From Nephrocerus scutellatus (Eukaryota > Arthropoda > Insecta > Diptera > Pipunculidae): a stretch of 64,000 bases of DNA. The stretch covers positions 89,082,749 through 89,146,748 of the forward strand of contig OX352762.1 in NCBI GenBank assembly GCA_947095585.1, read 5' to 3'. Positions 22,124 to 31,989 of the stretch are shown here, piece after piece; within the stretch, counting starts at the first letter, position 1, and every line of letters begins with the position of its first letter. Both the position numbers and the translations under genes were made by a program. The notes beneath the pieces were generated by a model. The model searched no databases. It saw only the letters and a list, made by a program, of their open reading frames with translations, and was not told where the DNA came from.

Positions 22124-22689
22124 CAGGGTTTTTCAATAAGAGCACTTCAACTTTTTTTTTGAATAAAACACAAACTGTTCGACTTTTGAACTAACTTTTT
22201 TTTTATTAACGAATACATATACATATGATACATTTAAGTATGAAACTCGATTTCTTTTGCATGACCACCGCGTGCACGTTTTACGAAGTCCAATCTTTGA
22301 ACCCAATCTTTGGTCCAATGACGCCGCCGGCATGTAATCCGCACCAAACAGTGACTTTTTCGGGATGCAACGGTGCCTCATGAATCACGTGTGGGTTGCT
22401 TTCTGCCCAGTAACGCATATTTTGCTTGTTGACAAATCCTTCTAGCCAAAAGTGAGCAAAAGTGTTAAATGGACCGTAAAATGGCCGTAATGCTCTTAAA
22501 GTAGCGGCAACAGAACGATTATTTTGATAAAAAATTTGCACGATTTGCAATCGCTGTTCACATGTGTAGCGTTTCATGATGAAATGTATACTAATGAAGT
22601 TTCCAAATGACAAAAGAACAATAAAAAATATGGCGTCGTTCGCCGTCCCTATAGGAGAAAAGTTGAAGCGCACCTTTTCAAACACCCGA
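22124..22689 (-). mobile_element. Mariner-family deletion derivative with TIRs
   Basis: Flanked by TA on both sides. The left end CAGGGTTTTTCAATAAGAGC followed by ACTTCAACTTTT mirrors the right end, whose reverse complement is TCGGGTGTTTGAAAAGGTGC followed by GCTTCAACTTTT, giving imperfect TIRs of about 31 bp. At 566 bp it is less than half the usual 1.3 kb of an autonomous mariner. It carries one short ORF on the minus strand joining the N-terminal HTH to part of the catalytic core. Non-autonomous. Confidence 0.85.
22281..22577 (-). pseudogene. Truncated mariner transposase, HTH fused in frame to core piece
   Basis: The 98-codon reading starts at the ATG at 22577: MKRYTCEQRLQIVQIFYQNN is the N-terminal helix-turn-helix of mariner-like transposases, followed by LRALRPFYGPFN. 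It passes directly into AHFWLEGFVNKQNMRYW, which in intact relatives follows the first catalytic Asp (FSDEAHF). It then runs through LHPEKVTVWCGL and AGGVIGP and stops. The segment between, including the second HTH and the first catalytic Asp, is deleted without breaking the frame; the rest of the core is missing. The product could at most bind TIR-like DNA. Whether it is expressed is unknown. Confidence 0.75.
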
Positions 22690-22989
22690 TATTATGACAC
22701 TTGATTGAAAATGTAATTGTGAGCGAATTTCAAAATAAACTCACGAAAAATAAGACATTGCTAGATGATAATGCTTTAGTATAATCGACGACCGCAATAT
22801 TTTTTCCTTATTGGCAATAAACTTTTGAGTTTGATAAATTACACGCTCTTCTACGATACCTAATCTGAAAACAGGAAAAGAAAGGAATGGAAGGAAAGTC
22901 GGATATACAGCGATCATAAAAATTGCAACAAAGTCATTAAAGTCGTTAAATATACCACATTATTTTTATTACCTATTTGATTGACTGAT

Positions 22990-23250
22990 TGACTGATGTG
23001 GGTGTGATGTGATAGCACACTGCGACCAATGGATCTTTTGCGTTTCCACCTAACTTGTGCTTAAGCGATAGTGTAAGCCCAACTTTCATGATTTACATGA
23101 TCCAGCCTGCAGCTGCCACCCTCTACTATCCCTCAATACCTTAGGTGTCTTTTCAGTCTGCATTGACCTGTTAGGAAACTTGCAATGATTCTTATATTAT
23201 TTCTGCTTAGTCCCAGTCAAGTCAAGCAAGATAGCTTTGGGTTGTAGTTC
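22990..23250 (-). mobile_element. Non-LTR (RNase H-type) C-terminal remnant
   Basis: On the minus strand about 23215-23110 reads LGLSRNNIRIIASFLTGQCR and LKRHLRY, the segment after RNase H in I/LOA-like elements, where L.LSR..LR...G.LTGHC.L..HL..MG is typical. The following cysteine knuckle is only partly kept. Stops interrupt both sides. Confidence 0.55.
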
Positions 23251-23340
23251 CCCAACATTTCCTTTGTCTGTTATTTTCGGGATTCTATTAAAGTGCATAC
23301 AGAGTTAGAAGGGTATTAGTTGAAGACCTTTCTTTATTGT

Positions 23341-23800
23341 TTCCGCAATTATGGCAAAAGGAGAGAAATTAAGTGAGGAAAGAAGTGGCAAATTCAAGCT
23401 CTAAAGGAGCAGGGGCATAGTAATCGCTCCATAACCATACCTTAAAACTCCGAAAAATTTAAAAAAGTATCGCAAAGGAATAGTGAGCAAGGGTACAACG
23501 ACTCAGGATCGACGGGGATTAATTAGAGTAGCTCTCAATTCAAGGCTTTCATTTAAAATATTTAAGGATAAAACTTGGTAAAGTTTAGTTGAATGACTGC
23601 TACCGCATTAAACAAACAGTCGTATTCAGCACAAATAATTAAAAAGCATCCACCACTGAATGCAACACGTTGGGGTCAGAAACTAGACTTTGCCAAAAGA
23701 CACATCAGGTGGAGTAAGGAGTTTGCTTTTCCGCTTTTATTTCCATAGTTTGGAAAAGGATGGATGTCAATCTAAAAGGATAGCTCAGTTAGATTTGTTA
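23341..23800 (+). pseudogene. Tc1-type transposase relic
   Basis: Plus-strand frames in order read MAKGEKLSE at 23351, QALKEQGHSNRSIT, LKTPKNLKKYRKGIVSKGTT, DRRGLIRVALNSRLSFK and, in the region 23650-23740, PPLNATRWGQKLDFAKRHIR followed by WSKEF. This is the N-terminal paired-like domain through to just before the first catalytic Asp of Tc1 transposases. It has several frameshifts and stops, and nothing recognisable after 23800. Confidence 0.7.
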
Positions 23801-25520
23801 AGGGATTCAGCAGTCCTGAAGCCGTACCCAAAATTGAAAACTTCATAAATCCATTAAATAAAACTTAAAATTAAATTCTTTAGCAGATCTATAGCGATTT
23901 TTTTTTGCTTTCGAGAGCATGTAGCAGGTAGATTTTATTTTATTGACAAGAATAATCATAAAACCATAAATTTTCAACCTAATCTGGAAATTCTTTTTAA
24001 AACATGCTCAGGATCACTATTTATAATTCTCTTCCTCTGTAAAACGCTTTTTCCCGATTAGTTAATGGCCTTCAAGGTATCGTACAATTTTTTATTATAA
24101 AAAAGTACCTGTCCTTAAACAGGTGGTACGGAGTGTACATGTAGCCTTACGTTTTTCAATATTTCTTCATTTAAAACTTCTGTGCTCGTACAATTTGTGC
24201 TTGCATCCTTGTGTTCTTACACAAAATATTGGGCTTTTAAGAATGCGAGCAAGCAAACAAGGTTCAATTGAATAAATTCTGTTGCAATTTTCTCATAAAA
24301 AAGAATCTTTCATTGAAATGCAATGTGTGCGAGTCAATTGACTTCTGTTCAACCCATTGCTTCTGGATGGTGACATGTTGTGACTAGTGGAGTATTTTAA
24401 AATAAGTTTTTGTATCAGACAGCATGTGTGTTAACTTTTGTTGTACTGTAACATTTGCACACACTGTGCATGGCGAAGTCTTTATTCTGTTTCCAATTTC
24501 AATTGCAGTTTAATTTGAAAGTCCTCTTTCATTCATTCACTTAGGTGCTGAGCTTTGAAGGTTTGTATACATATGTGTTTTTCCTTTCAATTAAGTTAAA
24601 TCGAATTAAATTTACAATAAAAGAATTAAACCAACTACGGTTAAAGTCACTATTTATTTATTTTTTGTTTATTTATTTATTTTCAAGTTGTAGTTTTAGT
24701 GCTTATTAACCGCCGCTGCTTCTACGTCAGTAGACAAAAAAAAACACATAGACGACAACCATTCCTTTTTCGCCGCTGCCGCCGCCGACAGGTAATATAT
24801 TTCCTAAGTTTTGGTATAATTTAATTACCCGACCACACTGCTATAGTGGTTGCTCTGCGATCCACCTGTTATCTCCTATACGAGTGAACATATTTCGCTC
24901 GGATATCCTGCTGGGAGAAATGTCTGTCCTTTATTCTCTTCTCATAAAGCATTTTGAGACGGCAAATAAATTGCAAACCTTAAAGAAAACTTTTACCAAG
25001 GTCTTCCTTCGTATGGGGTACAATTAGAGTAAACTTTTTATCCATCCTCAATTGTTCCAGCTCGATAGAAAAAAAGTTTCGGTTGCCATCTTCCATACAT
25101 TCTATGCAGTATACTTAACCGCTCGAATGCCTTTAAAATGCGTCTATGAGCTAATATACGCACCGTTGGTCGTCATCGACAGGAGACTTATTGTAAGCTT
25201 TAAACTCTTAAGGACCATCATTATGTACCTACTCTAATGGATTTTTTTTTTTATAAAAGTGCCGAGGAGTTTTATTTTGCCGCCTTTTTGCCTGCACTTT
25301 TGCTCTGTTATGACATTTTTCGTTGAGTCTGGAAGCACGCCGTATGGTATAGATAGTGGTGAATGCTCAAACAAAATTCGTTCGGACTGGTAAAACCATA
25401 CGTTACATTAATGCTAGTACAACAAGAGTAGATAAATATTTTGCGTTCAAGAAAAAAAGTTTTATCTAAGGAGCGCATGAAGTTGTGGAAATGTTGTTAA
25501 AAATGCTTTTATTAAATGAT
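23801..25520. other. AT-rich interval, no supported gene
   Basis: A plus-strand reading at 24980-25237 (with KTFTKVFLRMGY and an in-frame stop) faintly recalls the post-RT segment of jockey elements but is too weak to call. A CGCCGCTGC-rich patch at 24710-24795 ends in GCCGACAGGTAATAT, which looks like a splice donor context without other exon evidence. Confidence 0.35.
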
Positions 25521-25860
25521 TTTTAAATTCTCTACATTAACTTCGCGTCGGTATGTATTTGATTGTTTTTTTGTGGCTGACTGGCTGGCGGAACTTGTTA
25601 TCAATTTTAATCCACTTCATACAGCCCAATTTTATTCAAACTTTGCACACATGTGCATCTTCGATGACAAAACTTTAATTCAAATTTGGTGGTGTTCGAG
25701 CCCTAGGTCCGAGGTCCAGCTATAGATTTTTATTTAAAAAGCAACCCGATTTTCTTCAAATTTTGTACATATGTGTATCTCCGATGACAACGCTTTTTAT
25801 ACAAATTTGCAAATGATCGGGCCCCGGAGGCGAGGGGCTCCCATATAATTTTTGTTTAAT
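25521..25860 (-). mobile_element. H-family repeat, copy H4, left end missing
   Basis: The right end is TTAAATTCTCTACATTAACTT at 25523 (one base different from other copies), then a short GGCT array (25577-25593), the ATCAATTTTAA block and about two and a half units with ACACATGTGCATC and GGGCCCCGGAGG. It stops at about 25860. Confidence 0.75.
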
Positions 25861-26095
25861 CTGTAAAATAGGCCCAACCTCAAAAACAGATAATTTCGCG
25901 ATTATTACCATAATACAATGTAAAAATAAAAGGCTGTTATTAATATTATTTGATTATTATTTATTACCTAGTTCAAGATGTTTTATTCATGATTTTGCGG
26001 ATTATAAATTTTCGTTTTAAAAACCGTGCAACGTAAACACAACACAAAAGTCAAATGGCGCACTAATGTAGATTAACTTGGCAAACGAAAAAAAA

Positions 26096-27197
26096 GATAG
26101 GTTAGGTTAGGCTGCGGTGGCAGCTAATGCTCACTTAGACCATTCGCGGTCCTTTGTGTTACCACAGGATCTTATACCTTTGCCCTTTTCAGAAGATCCA
26201 TTCAAAGCTCTTAGGGAATCGAATTATATCCCGCACTTTGCCGTTTCCGACATCTGATAGGTTATTCATTACCGGACATGAGCAGAGAAGATGTTCAAAT
26301 GTCTCCTCTTCCTCATCGACCATGCAGCTTTTGCAGAATTCATTATATTCGACACCCATCCTTCTCGCGTGTTTCCCTAGAAGGCAGTGTCCTTTCATTA
26401 TCCCTACAACCGTTCTTAGTTCACGTCTTTCTAGGGAAATAAGCGCAATTGAGCGCTTCAAGTCCAGCTTCGGCCAGATCTGTCTTGAAATATTACAAGT
26501 GTCGGTGTTTTCCCACCTTACATTTGGGTTTTTTTCTGCCTCTTTCCGAAGCTCAAGTTTCAGTGTCGAGAAAGGACTCCCTGCCCCTGCCCTTTCCGGT
26601 AGAGCTGGAGAGCTGTACCACGTTTAGCTAACTCGTCCGCCCTGCAGTTCCCCTCAACATCTGTGTGGCCGGGACCCAAATGATGATATTGAACTGCTCA
26701 CTCATCTTGTTAAGAGAGGATCCTTTTTATAATCTTCTTTACATTATGCTTCAGCCAACTCATAACCTCTTCAATCGCTCGCAACTCAGCCTGGTATACG
26801 CTGCAGCGATCAGGTAGACGAACAGAGATTCTTACTTTCAGCTTGTCACAGATGACTCCTGCTCTTACTTTACCGTCTAGATTAGAGCCATCCGTAAAAA
26901 ACTCAATTCTTTCATTATCGGTTACGGATTCACTCTTCCAGTCTTCTCTAGAGGTTATTGTTGTCTGAAAACATTTTTAAAAGCATAACACTGGTGTTAT
27001 GTAATCAAGTTTAGTCGCGAAGCTGTAATTGCAGCTTTCTGTTAGCCAAATATATCTAGTGGGATAAGGTGGAGCATAACCTCTAGAGCGCGAGTTAGTG
27101 TAGATCTCAGCGCCACGCTTATAAGCATACAGGCCACTCTTTGTACCTTCCCATATATATTTTTAGACGTGGTTTTTTCCATAGCTGGCCACCATAA
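26096..27197 (-). mobile_element. RNase H-bearing non-LTR retrotransposon, 3' half
   Basis: On the minus strand the reading begins with YGGQLWKKPRLKIYMG at 27197, the post-RT thumb. It continues to the RNase H domain near 26910-26770 with EFFTDGSNLDGKVRAGV (catalytic Asp) and YQAELRAIEE (catalytic Glu). Positions 26461-26189 (90 codons) then read LRTVVGIMKGHCLLGKHARR and FCKSCMVDEEEETFEHLLCS, a cysteine/histidine knuckle, and the copy ends in CCTAACCTAACCTA at 26096. Stops and frameshifts separate the parts. A second copy at 54790-56040 keeps part of the RT but lacks RNase H. Presence of RNase H points to I/LOA-like clades rather than jockey. Confidence 0.8.
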
Positions 27198-27322
27198 GAG
27201 AAAAAAGATAAGTTCACACAAAAAATTACATAAAATGCATAAATTCTTAAGTTAACTGGATGTAGCAATAGTTTTTTTACATCATATTATGTACTAATAA
27301 TAAACAAAATTTATGTTTTTCG

Positions 27323-28083
27323 CTTTTTAAATTCTCTATATTAACTTCGCGTTCCCATTGGCTGGTTGACTGGCTGGCTGGCGGACAGGCACACCAAATA
27401 TTGTGATAAATTTTTAACCCACTTCCTAAAGCCCGATTTTTTGAAACTTTGCACACATGTCTATCTCCCATGACAACACTTTCTATTAAAATTTGGAGAC
27501 CCTCGGGCCTCGGGGTCTTTTGGTACTTTTTGTAAATTTTTTGCAGTGAATGGGCCCTGTGGCCCGAAGGGTGCCCATAAATTTTTTTTAAAATCAGCCC
27601 GATTTTTTTCAAATTTTAAACACATGTGTATCTCCTATGGACAAAACTTTTTGTACAATTTTTGGAGTGAACGCGCCCGAGGGGTGCCCATATAAATTCT
27701 TTAAAAATTAGCCCGATTTTCTTCACATTTTAAATACATGATTATCTCCGATGGACAAAACTTTTTTTAGAATTTTTGGTGTAAATGGGTCCTGAGACCC
27801 AGGGGGTGCCCATAATTTTTCTTACAAATAAGCCCGATTTTCTTCAAATTTTAAACACATCTGTATCTCTGATGGACGAAAACATTTGTAAAATTTTTGG
27901 AGTGAACGGGCATGAGGGATGCCCATAAAAAATATTAAAAACTAGTCCGGTTTCTTTAAATTTTAAGCACATGTGTGTTTCCGATGGACATAACGTTCTG
28001 TAAAATTTTTGGGGTGAACGGGCCCTGAGGCGCGAAGTGTACCAACAATTTTTTTTTTTAAGAATTAGACCGATTTTCTTTAT
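27323..28083 (-). mobile_element. H-family repeat, copy H5a, left end missing
   Basis: The right end is TTAAATTCTCTATATTAACTT at 27327, followed by a GGCT array (27358-27386), the TTTTTAACCCACTTCC block and six units of about 105-120 bp. Each carries a variant of CACATGTGTATCTCC and a GGGCCCTGAGG-like core. It is cut at 28083 exactly where H5b begins. Confidence 0.8.
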
Positions 28084-28489
28084 ATTTTTAAATTCTCTAT
28101 ATTAACTTCGCGTGCCCGTGGCTGGCGGACTGTGATCAATTTTTAACCCACTTCCAAAATCCCTATTTTATTGCAATTTTGCATTCGTGTATATTTCCGG
28201 TGACAATAATCAATAGTAACATTTGAGATTGAATCGGGTCGCGGGGTCGGAGGGCTCCCATACTAATTTTATTCCCGGCATCAGATCATTTCATACTATA
28301 ATGACTGTGTTCTGTGTGCGTTGTGCGCTGTGGGCAGCGCTGCTTGCTTTACGAATGGGATTGTTTTGTTCTTGGGTTGCAGTGCTTCGTATTCGTTTTT
28401 ATATTTCAGCACTTATAGTGGAATTAAGTATTCTTTTGGTTATTAGAGAATTTAGATGAAAAGTTTTAATTTTTATGGGTTGTTTTTTT
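28084..28489 (-). mobile_element. H-family repeat, copy H5b
   Basis: The right end at 28087, a single short GGCT remnant (28120-28130), one unit, then the unique block (28300-28360, TGTGTGCGTTGTGCGCTGTG, homologous to 21185-21215) and the left end TAGAGAATTTAGATG...TTTTTATGGGTTG at 28443-28489. It joins H5a head to tail. Confidence 0.8.
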
Positions 28490-29224
28490 ATGAGGCCTAT
28501 TTCAAAGAAATCCTATTTTTTTATGATTATAGAATTTACATGAAAATGTTTAATTTTTATATTTTGGTTTTTTTTTTAGTTAATTACAGCTTTATAGCTC
28601 TGCCACCACACCTTTCACAATGGCATGTTTTCAAAATCTCCATTGAAATTGCCATCTACATCCTGTTATATGTTTGTTTTGTTGGCTGTAAGTGTCTGTA
28701 CGAGTATGTGGCTGTATCCTCATCAAAGTACAGAACTGTGGGTTGACCAACTGACGGTGGCGTTAGTTGGGGTCGGTTGGATTAGAGCATAAACTAAGAA
28801 AGAATCAATTCAGTAATATGTATAAACATAATTCGACAGAATAAGCCATATCATATGTTATTAATTAACTAATATAACTGCTGTATTCGATTATTCGATA
28901 CGGATAACTGCTTGCGATAACTTCTGTCCCTTCACAACTACTTTAGACCTTTCTTTTGAGTACCGACTACTTTGCGGAGCAAATATACAAACATATAAAT
29001 TCTCTTCTTTAAATATTAAGAAAAGTTAATTCCATGACTTGATTATATTTGTTTTCAATTAAGGCGATTTTATTTGGAATTCGAATCGGAATTAAAATAA
29101 AATAAAATAAGGCTGTTAGGACTGTTGTTGACATTTGACATTTTGTCTTGTGTAAGTTGGGTTTTTTTATAAATTGTTTTTGTTATTGGCTAAAGTGCGT
29201 TTTAGGGAGCACAGAATTACGGCT
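28490..29224. other. No recognised feature
   Basis: A degenerate duplicate of the H left end (ATAGAATTTACATGAAAATG and TTTAATTTTTAT) lies at 28518-28562. Beyond that nothing is recognised. Confidence 0.45.
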
Positions 29225-29680
29225 TTCGGACCCCCCCCCCCCTTATTGAGCAGACCTCGAAAACAGCAATCTTGTTTCTCGGGAATTTCCCCTAAAGGAG
29301 AGAGGGGTGTTAAAGTTTTAAGCACTTTTTAGAAAAACGCATTTTTATAAGTGGTTTGATGGATATTAGGGGGTTAATTAGTATCAATAATAAAAATACC
29401 TTCCGTCCCATAAAAAGTTTGGTCCAATCCAACCCCCCTCGACAGAGTTAGAGCCATTAAATTACACTCACATTGAAGTTGAGCAGGGGGCGTGTTCAAA
29501 AGTGGACGGGCCTTAATATTGGTATTAAAGGTGAAAGGTGAAGATTACTTCTACACAGCCATACTTTTGTTATGGGGGTACGCCAGCTAAAAAAAGTACG
29601 ACCGTGTAGAAGTAATTATCACCTTTCAAAAAAAAAGAGGAAAAATTAAAATCCTTAAAATCCTTAAAACACATATTTGC
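29225..29680 (+). repeat. Dispersed repeat Q, copy 1, with internal hairpin
   Basis: It shares ordered landmarks with 49670-50060: TTATTGAGCAGACC, a purine-rich GAGG stretch, TTTTTAGAAAAA.., GTGGTTTGA, GTTAATT.GTATCA, GTCAA or GGCC phrases, and CACAGCCATACT..TTTTATGGG. A C12 homopolymer sits at about 29231-29242. Positions 29532-29557 and 29602-29628 form an inverted repeat with arms around ATTACTTCTACAC. No protein coding. Confidence 0.6.
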
Positions 29681-29734
29681 CTTGTTCTTTAATATAATAA
29701 AATAAAAGAAAACGTATTATCAAACAATAAAAGA

Positions 29735-30285
29735 AAGAAAGAAATCAATAAGTGTTGCCTTTTTGCATACAATGGAACTAAAAGCACTAATACATTGTGA
29801 CTTGAAACCATTAATTTTTTTCTGCCCAGCAACAAGGAACAGACCCTGAAGTTATGCAATTTTGATACAGAAGCTGATAATTCCACAAGGAGGACAAACA
29901 ACAAATTAAGCGCTGCCTGGATGCCACCTGAAATAAGTCAAATGCAGATTGTGTTTTTGTTATATTCTATTTTTCTGTATCGCTGGCACGTATTCGAAGG
30001 GTCAAACTACACAGAGAAATGTGATATATACAGTTGGGGAATCGTCCTGTGTGAAGTATTATCCAGGCAACTACCATACAAGAAAGTCGACAACACATAT
30101 TCAATTATGTGGAAAATCCATAAAAGTAATTAACAATTTGCTCCCTCTTTCTTTCTTATCCCTCTGGAGGAAAATACATTTCCCCAATAATTTTAGGTGA
30201 ATGCCCTCCACTTATCAAAGGCTGCCCCTTACCAACACCGCTGATGCGATCACTAACATTATTCTTACGGGTAAGGGGAGATTGA
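29735..30285 (+). pseudogene. TAK1-like (MAP3K7 family) kinase fragment
   Basis: Active relatives phosphorylate MAP2Ks in immune and stress signalling. The reading starts with VAFLHTMELKALIHCDLKP (29752-29808), the catalytic loop of TAK1-like kinases with HRD changed to HCD. A one-base loss near 29810 shifts the frame into NKEQTLKLCNFDTEADNS, where DFG has become NFD, then TNNKLSAAWMPPE. Positions 29933-29989 look like a 57-nt intron. Exon two (29990-30125) reads VFEGSNYTEKCDIYSWGIVL, then EVLSRQLPY and IMWKIHK. Intron two, 30126-30196, is GT...AG. Exon three reads ECPPLIKGCPLPTP. About half a kinase domain is present, without the glycine loop or VAIK lysine, so no activity is expected. Similarity to TAK1 is from motif memory. 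A decayed duplicate that kept introns, not a processed copy. Confidence 0.75.
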
Positions 30286-30449
30286 TGATATAACTGCAGC
30301 TGTAAAGAGGCTTAGAAAGGTTTGCTTTCGGTTTTACAAAGTAAATCCTACGAAGGAAAACCGACTATATTTCAAACTAGCCGAAAAAGATTGCAATACT
30401 CATCTTCGGAGAGTTGAATTCGCCTACGACCAAAAATTGAGGAAAAAAA

Positions 30450-31427
30450 AACAACCCATAAAAATTAAAATTTTTTATCTAAATTCTCTAATCGCAGAAA
30501 CTGATATGGGAGCCCCTCGATCCTGGGCCATTTTTTTTTATTGTAGAAGAAAATCATCGAAACAAACATTTGACATCAGATGTTAAAATTGAAAAAGCTC
30601 AGATCATTTTATTCTGAGCACTTAGAGCACGCTCATACTCTGAGCAAATAAGAAACACGAACATTTATCTTGAGAACTCTTTGACTGCTCTGAACTAATT
30701 TATGAAAACGCCAAATGACAGAATATTGTGAAAACTTGTTGTTCTATCTGTATGTTGATATCGACAACAAAAAAAACGACATCAATAAAAATACAATTCA
30801 GTATATAATAAAAATGTAAGTTGAAGTAAGCATAAAACATTTATGTCTCGTTTCATTTGCTGGGTTCATTTGTGCGTGCGCTAAGATTTCTCACTCTCTC
30901 TCCACCACCAACAAAACCATGCAGCGCAGCCGACTGCGCAGCACACACCGCACAAAGTCCATAAAGGGCGACGAATATCTGATGCCAGTACAGATATTTA
31001 AAAAATGTATAAGGGCCTTGCGGCCGAACCCGGGACCCGATCACTACCAAATTTTCGAAAAAGTATTGTTTATTGGGTATACACATGTGTGTAAAATTTG
31101 AAGAAAATCGGGTAAATTTTTTAAAGTTTTTGTTTGGGAGCCCCCCGACCCCGCAGCCCGAGGGGCCTCAAAATTTAATAGAAAGTGTTGTCTCCGGAAA
31201 TACGCATGTGTGCAAAATTTCAATAAAATCGGGCCATGGGAAGTGGGTTAAAAATTGATCGCAAGAATCCACGACAGACGACCGACCGACGACCGACCGA
31301 CGACCGACCGACGACCGACCGACGACCGACCGACGACCGACCGAAAACCGACCGACGACCGACCGACGACCGACCGACGACCGACCGACGACCCACGGGC
31401 AAGTGAAGTTAATATAGAGAATTTAAA
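30450..31427 (+). mobile_element. H-family repeat, full-length copy H6
   Basis: Nearly base-for-base the same as H1 from AACAACCCATAAAAATTAAA at 30451 to the right end GAGAATTTA at 31418. Differences include a few substitutions, ACCACCAACAAAACC in place of ACGACCAAAACC near 30903, and a tetranucleotide array more than twice as long. Such similarity in a window of old repeats indicates recent activity or a recent segmental duplication limited to the element, since flanking sequences differ. Confidence 0.85.
31273..31395. repeat. (GACC/GACG)n tetranucleotide array in H6
   Basis: About 120 bp of GACCGACC/GACGACCG with one GAAAACCG interruption at about 31343. It gives open frames in several phases (RRPTDDRPTTD and VGRRSVVGRSS repeats) which are artefacts of the array. 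Confidence 0.92.
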
Positions 31428-31542
31428 AATACTGCAATGTCCTAATAAAAGTAAACATTTTTGGTCATTCGTGAAAAAAATCAAAAACCAACGCTCATTT
31501 ATAATGACATTCCAGTTGTCAGCTCTAAGAACAAGGTGGTAA

Positions 31543-31800
31543 GTGTCGGTGGTGCAGTGGTTAAAACTATTGGCTTCTACTCGGAGGATTCCGGGTTCGA
31601 TTTCCGGTGCGTCCAAGAAACGCACGAATTTTTCTCACCGCACTGATTATTTAGATTACAAGTACACATGATACATGTGCCGTATACTGCTGCTTTCGTA
31701 CATGTTGTTGTTGAGGTATGAAGTAATCTAGTATAGGGCTTATAAGTACAATATTCTAGTTTGTGGGTGCTCAGGTGTGAACTCAACTCCACCCGCCAAA
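31543..31800 (+). mobile_element. Candidate tRNA-derived SINE
   Basis: TGGTGCAGTGG at 31549-31559 matches the polymerase III A box and GGTTCGATT at 31594-31602 matches the B box core. The spacing is that of a tRNA. CCGGG-TTCGATT-TCCGG folds as a T arm with a seven-base loop and one G-T pair. The 5' acceptor strand and GTGCGTCC do not pair convincingly, so it is not a working tRNA. A non-tRNA body of unknown extent follows; the right end is not defined. Confidence 0.5.
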
Positions 31801-31837
31801 ACACTTTCCTTCTTATATCCAAATATATCCAAGCCCA

Positions 31838-31905
31838 TGCTGTGTGCAGGCATTACAAGGGTGCAAATCCCTTGAAGCGTTTGCTAAGTATAAAAAAAGG
31901 ACAAG
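31838..31905 (+). mobile_element. 3' terminus of the CR1/jockey-type family
   Basis: GGTGCAAATCCCTTGAAGCG followed by TATAAAAAAAGG matches the end of the family at 54325-54360 and, inverted, at 2890-2940. The peptide reading HYKGANPLKRLLSIKKG parallels HYNGANPLKRARIIKKK at 54315. Only the extreme 3' end is present. Confidence 0.6.
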
Positions 31906-31989
31906 GCCAATCTGTTTGCTGCGCATTTTGCAAGCTTCGAGATTGTGCATTGCTGCCATCTGCACCGTCGAGTATTGAACACACTATGG

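Larger units (their letters stand above)
22053..22860 (+). repeat. Repeat S, copy split by a mariner derivative
   Basis: Positions 22053-22123 and 22692-22860 align with 19632-19860 on either side of the insertion. Removing 22124-22689 and one TA restores ACATTATATTA, as in the uninterrupted copy at about 19698-19708. Confidence 0.78.

Noticed and set aside
24980..25237. Jockey-type post-RT segment
   Set aside because: Only a faint pattern (KTFTKVFLRMGY); no neighbouring RT motif and a stop within.
26096..26112. TTAGGTTAGG motif as an insect telomere repeat
   Set aside because: Only two to three units, and the same AACCTAACC tail occurs at 56021-56033 at the 3' end of the related non-LTR copy, so it is the element's tail. 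Flies also generally lack TTAGG telomeres.
31543..31614. Functional tRNA gene
   Set aside because: The T arm folds but the acceptor stem does not pair and a SINE-like body follows.
31220..31625. Open frames over the GACC/GACG array encoding VGRRSVV- or DRRPTTD-type repeats
   Set aside because: A tetranucleotide array is open in several frames by construction; the same frames occur in H1 and there is no other coding evidence.
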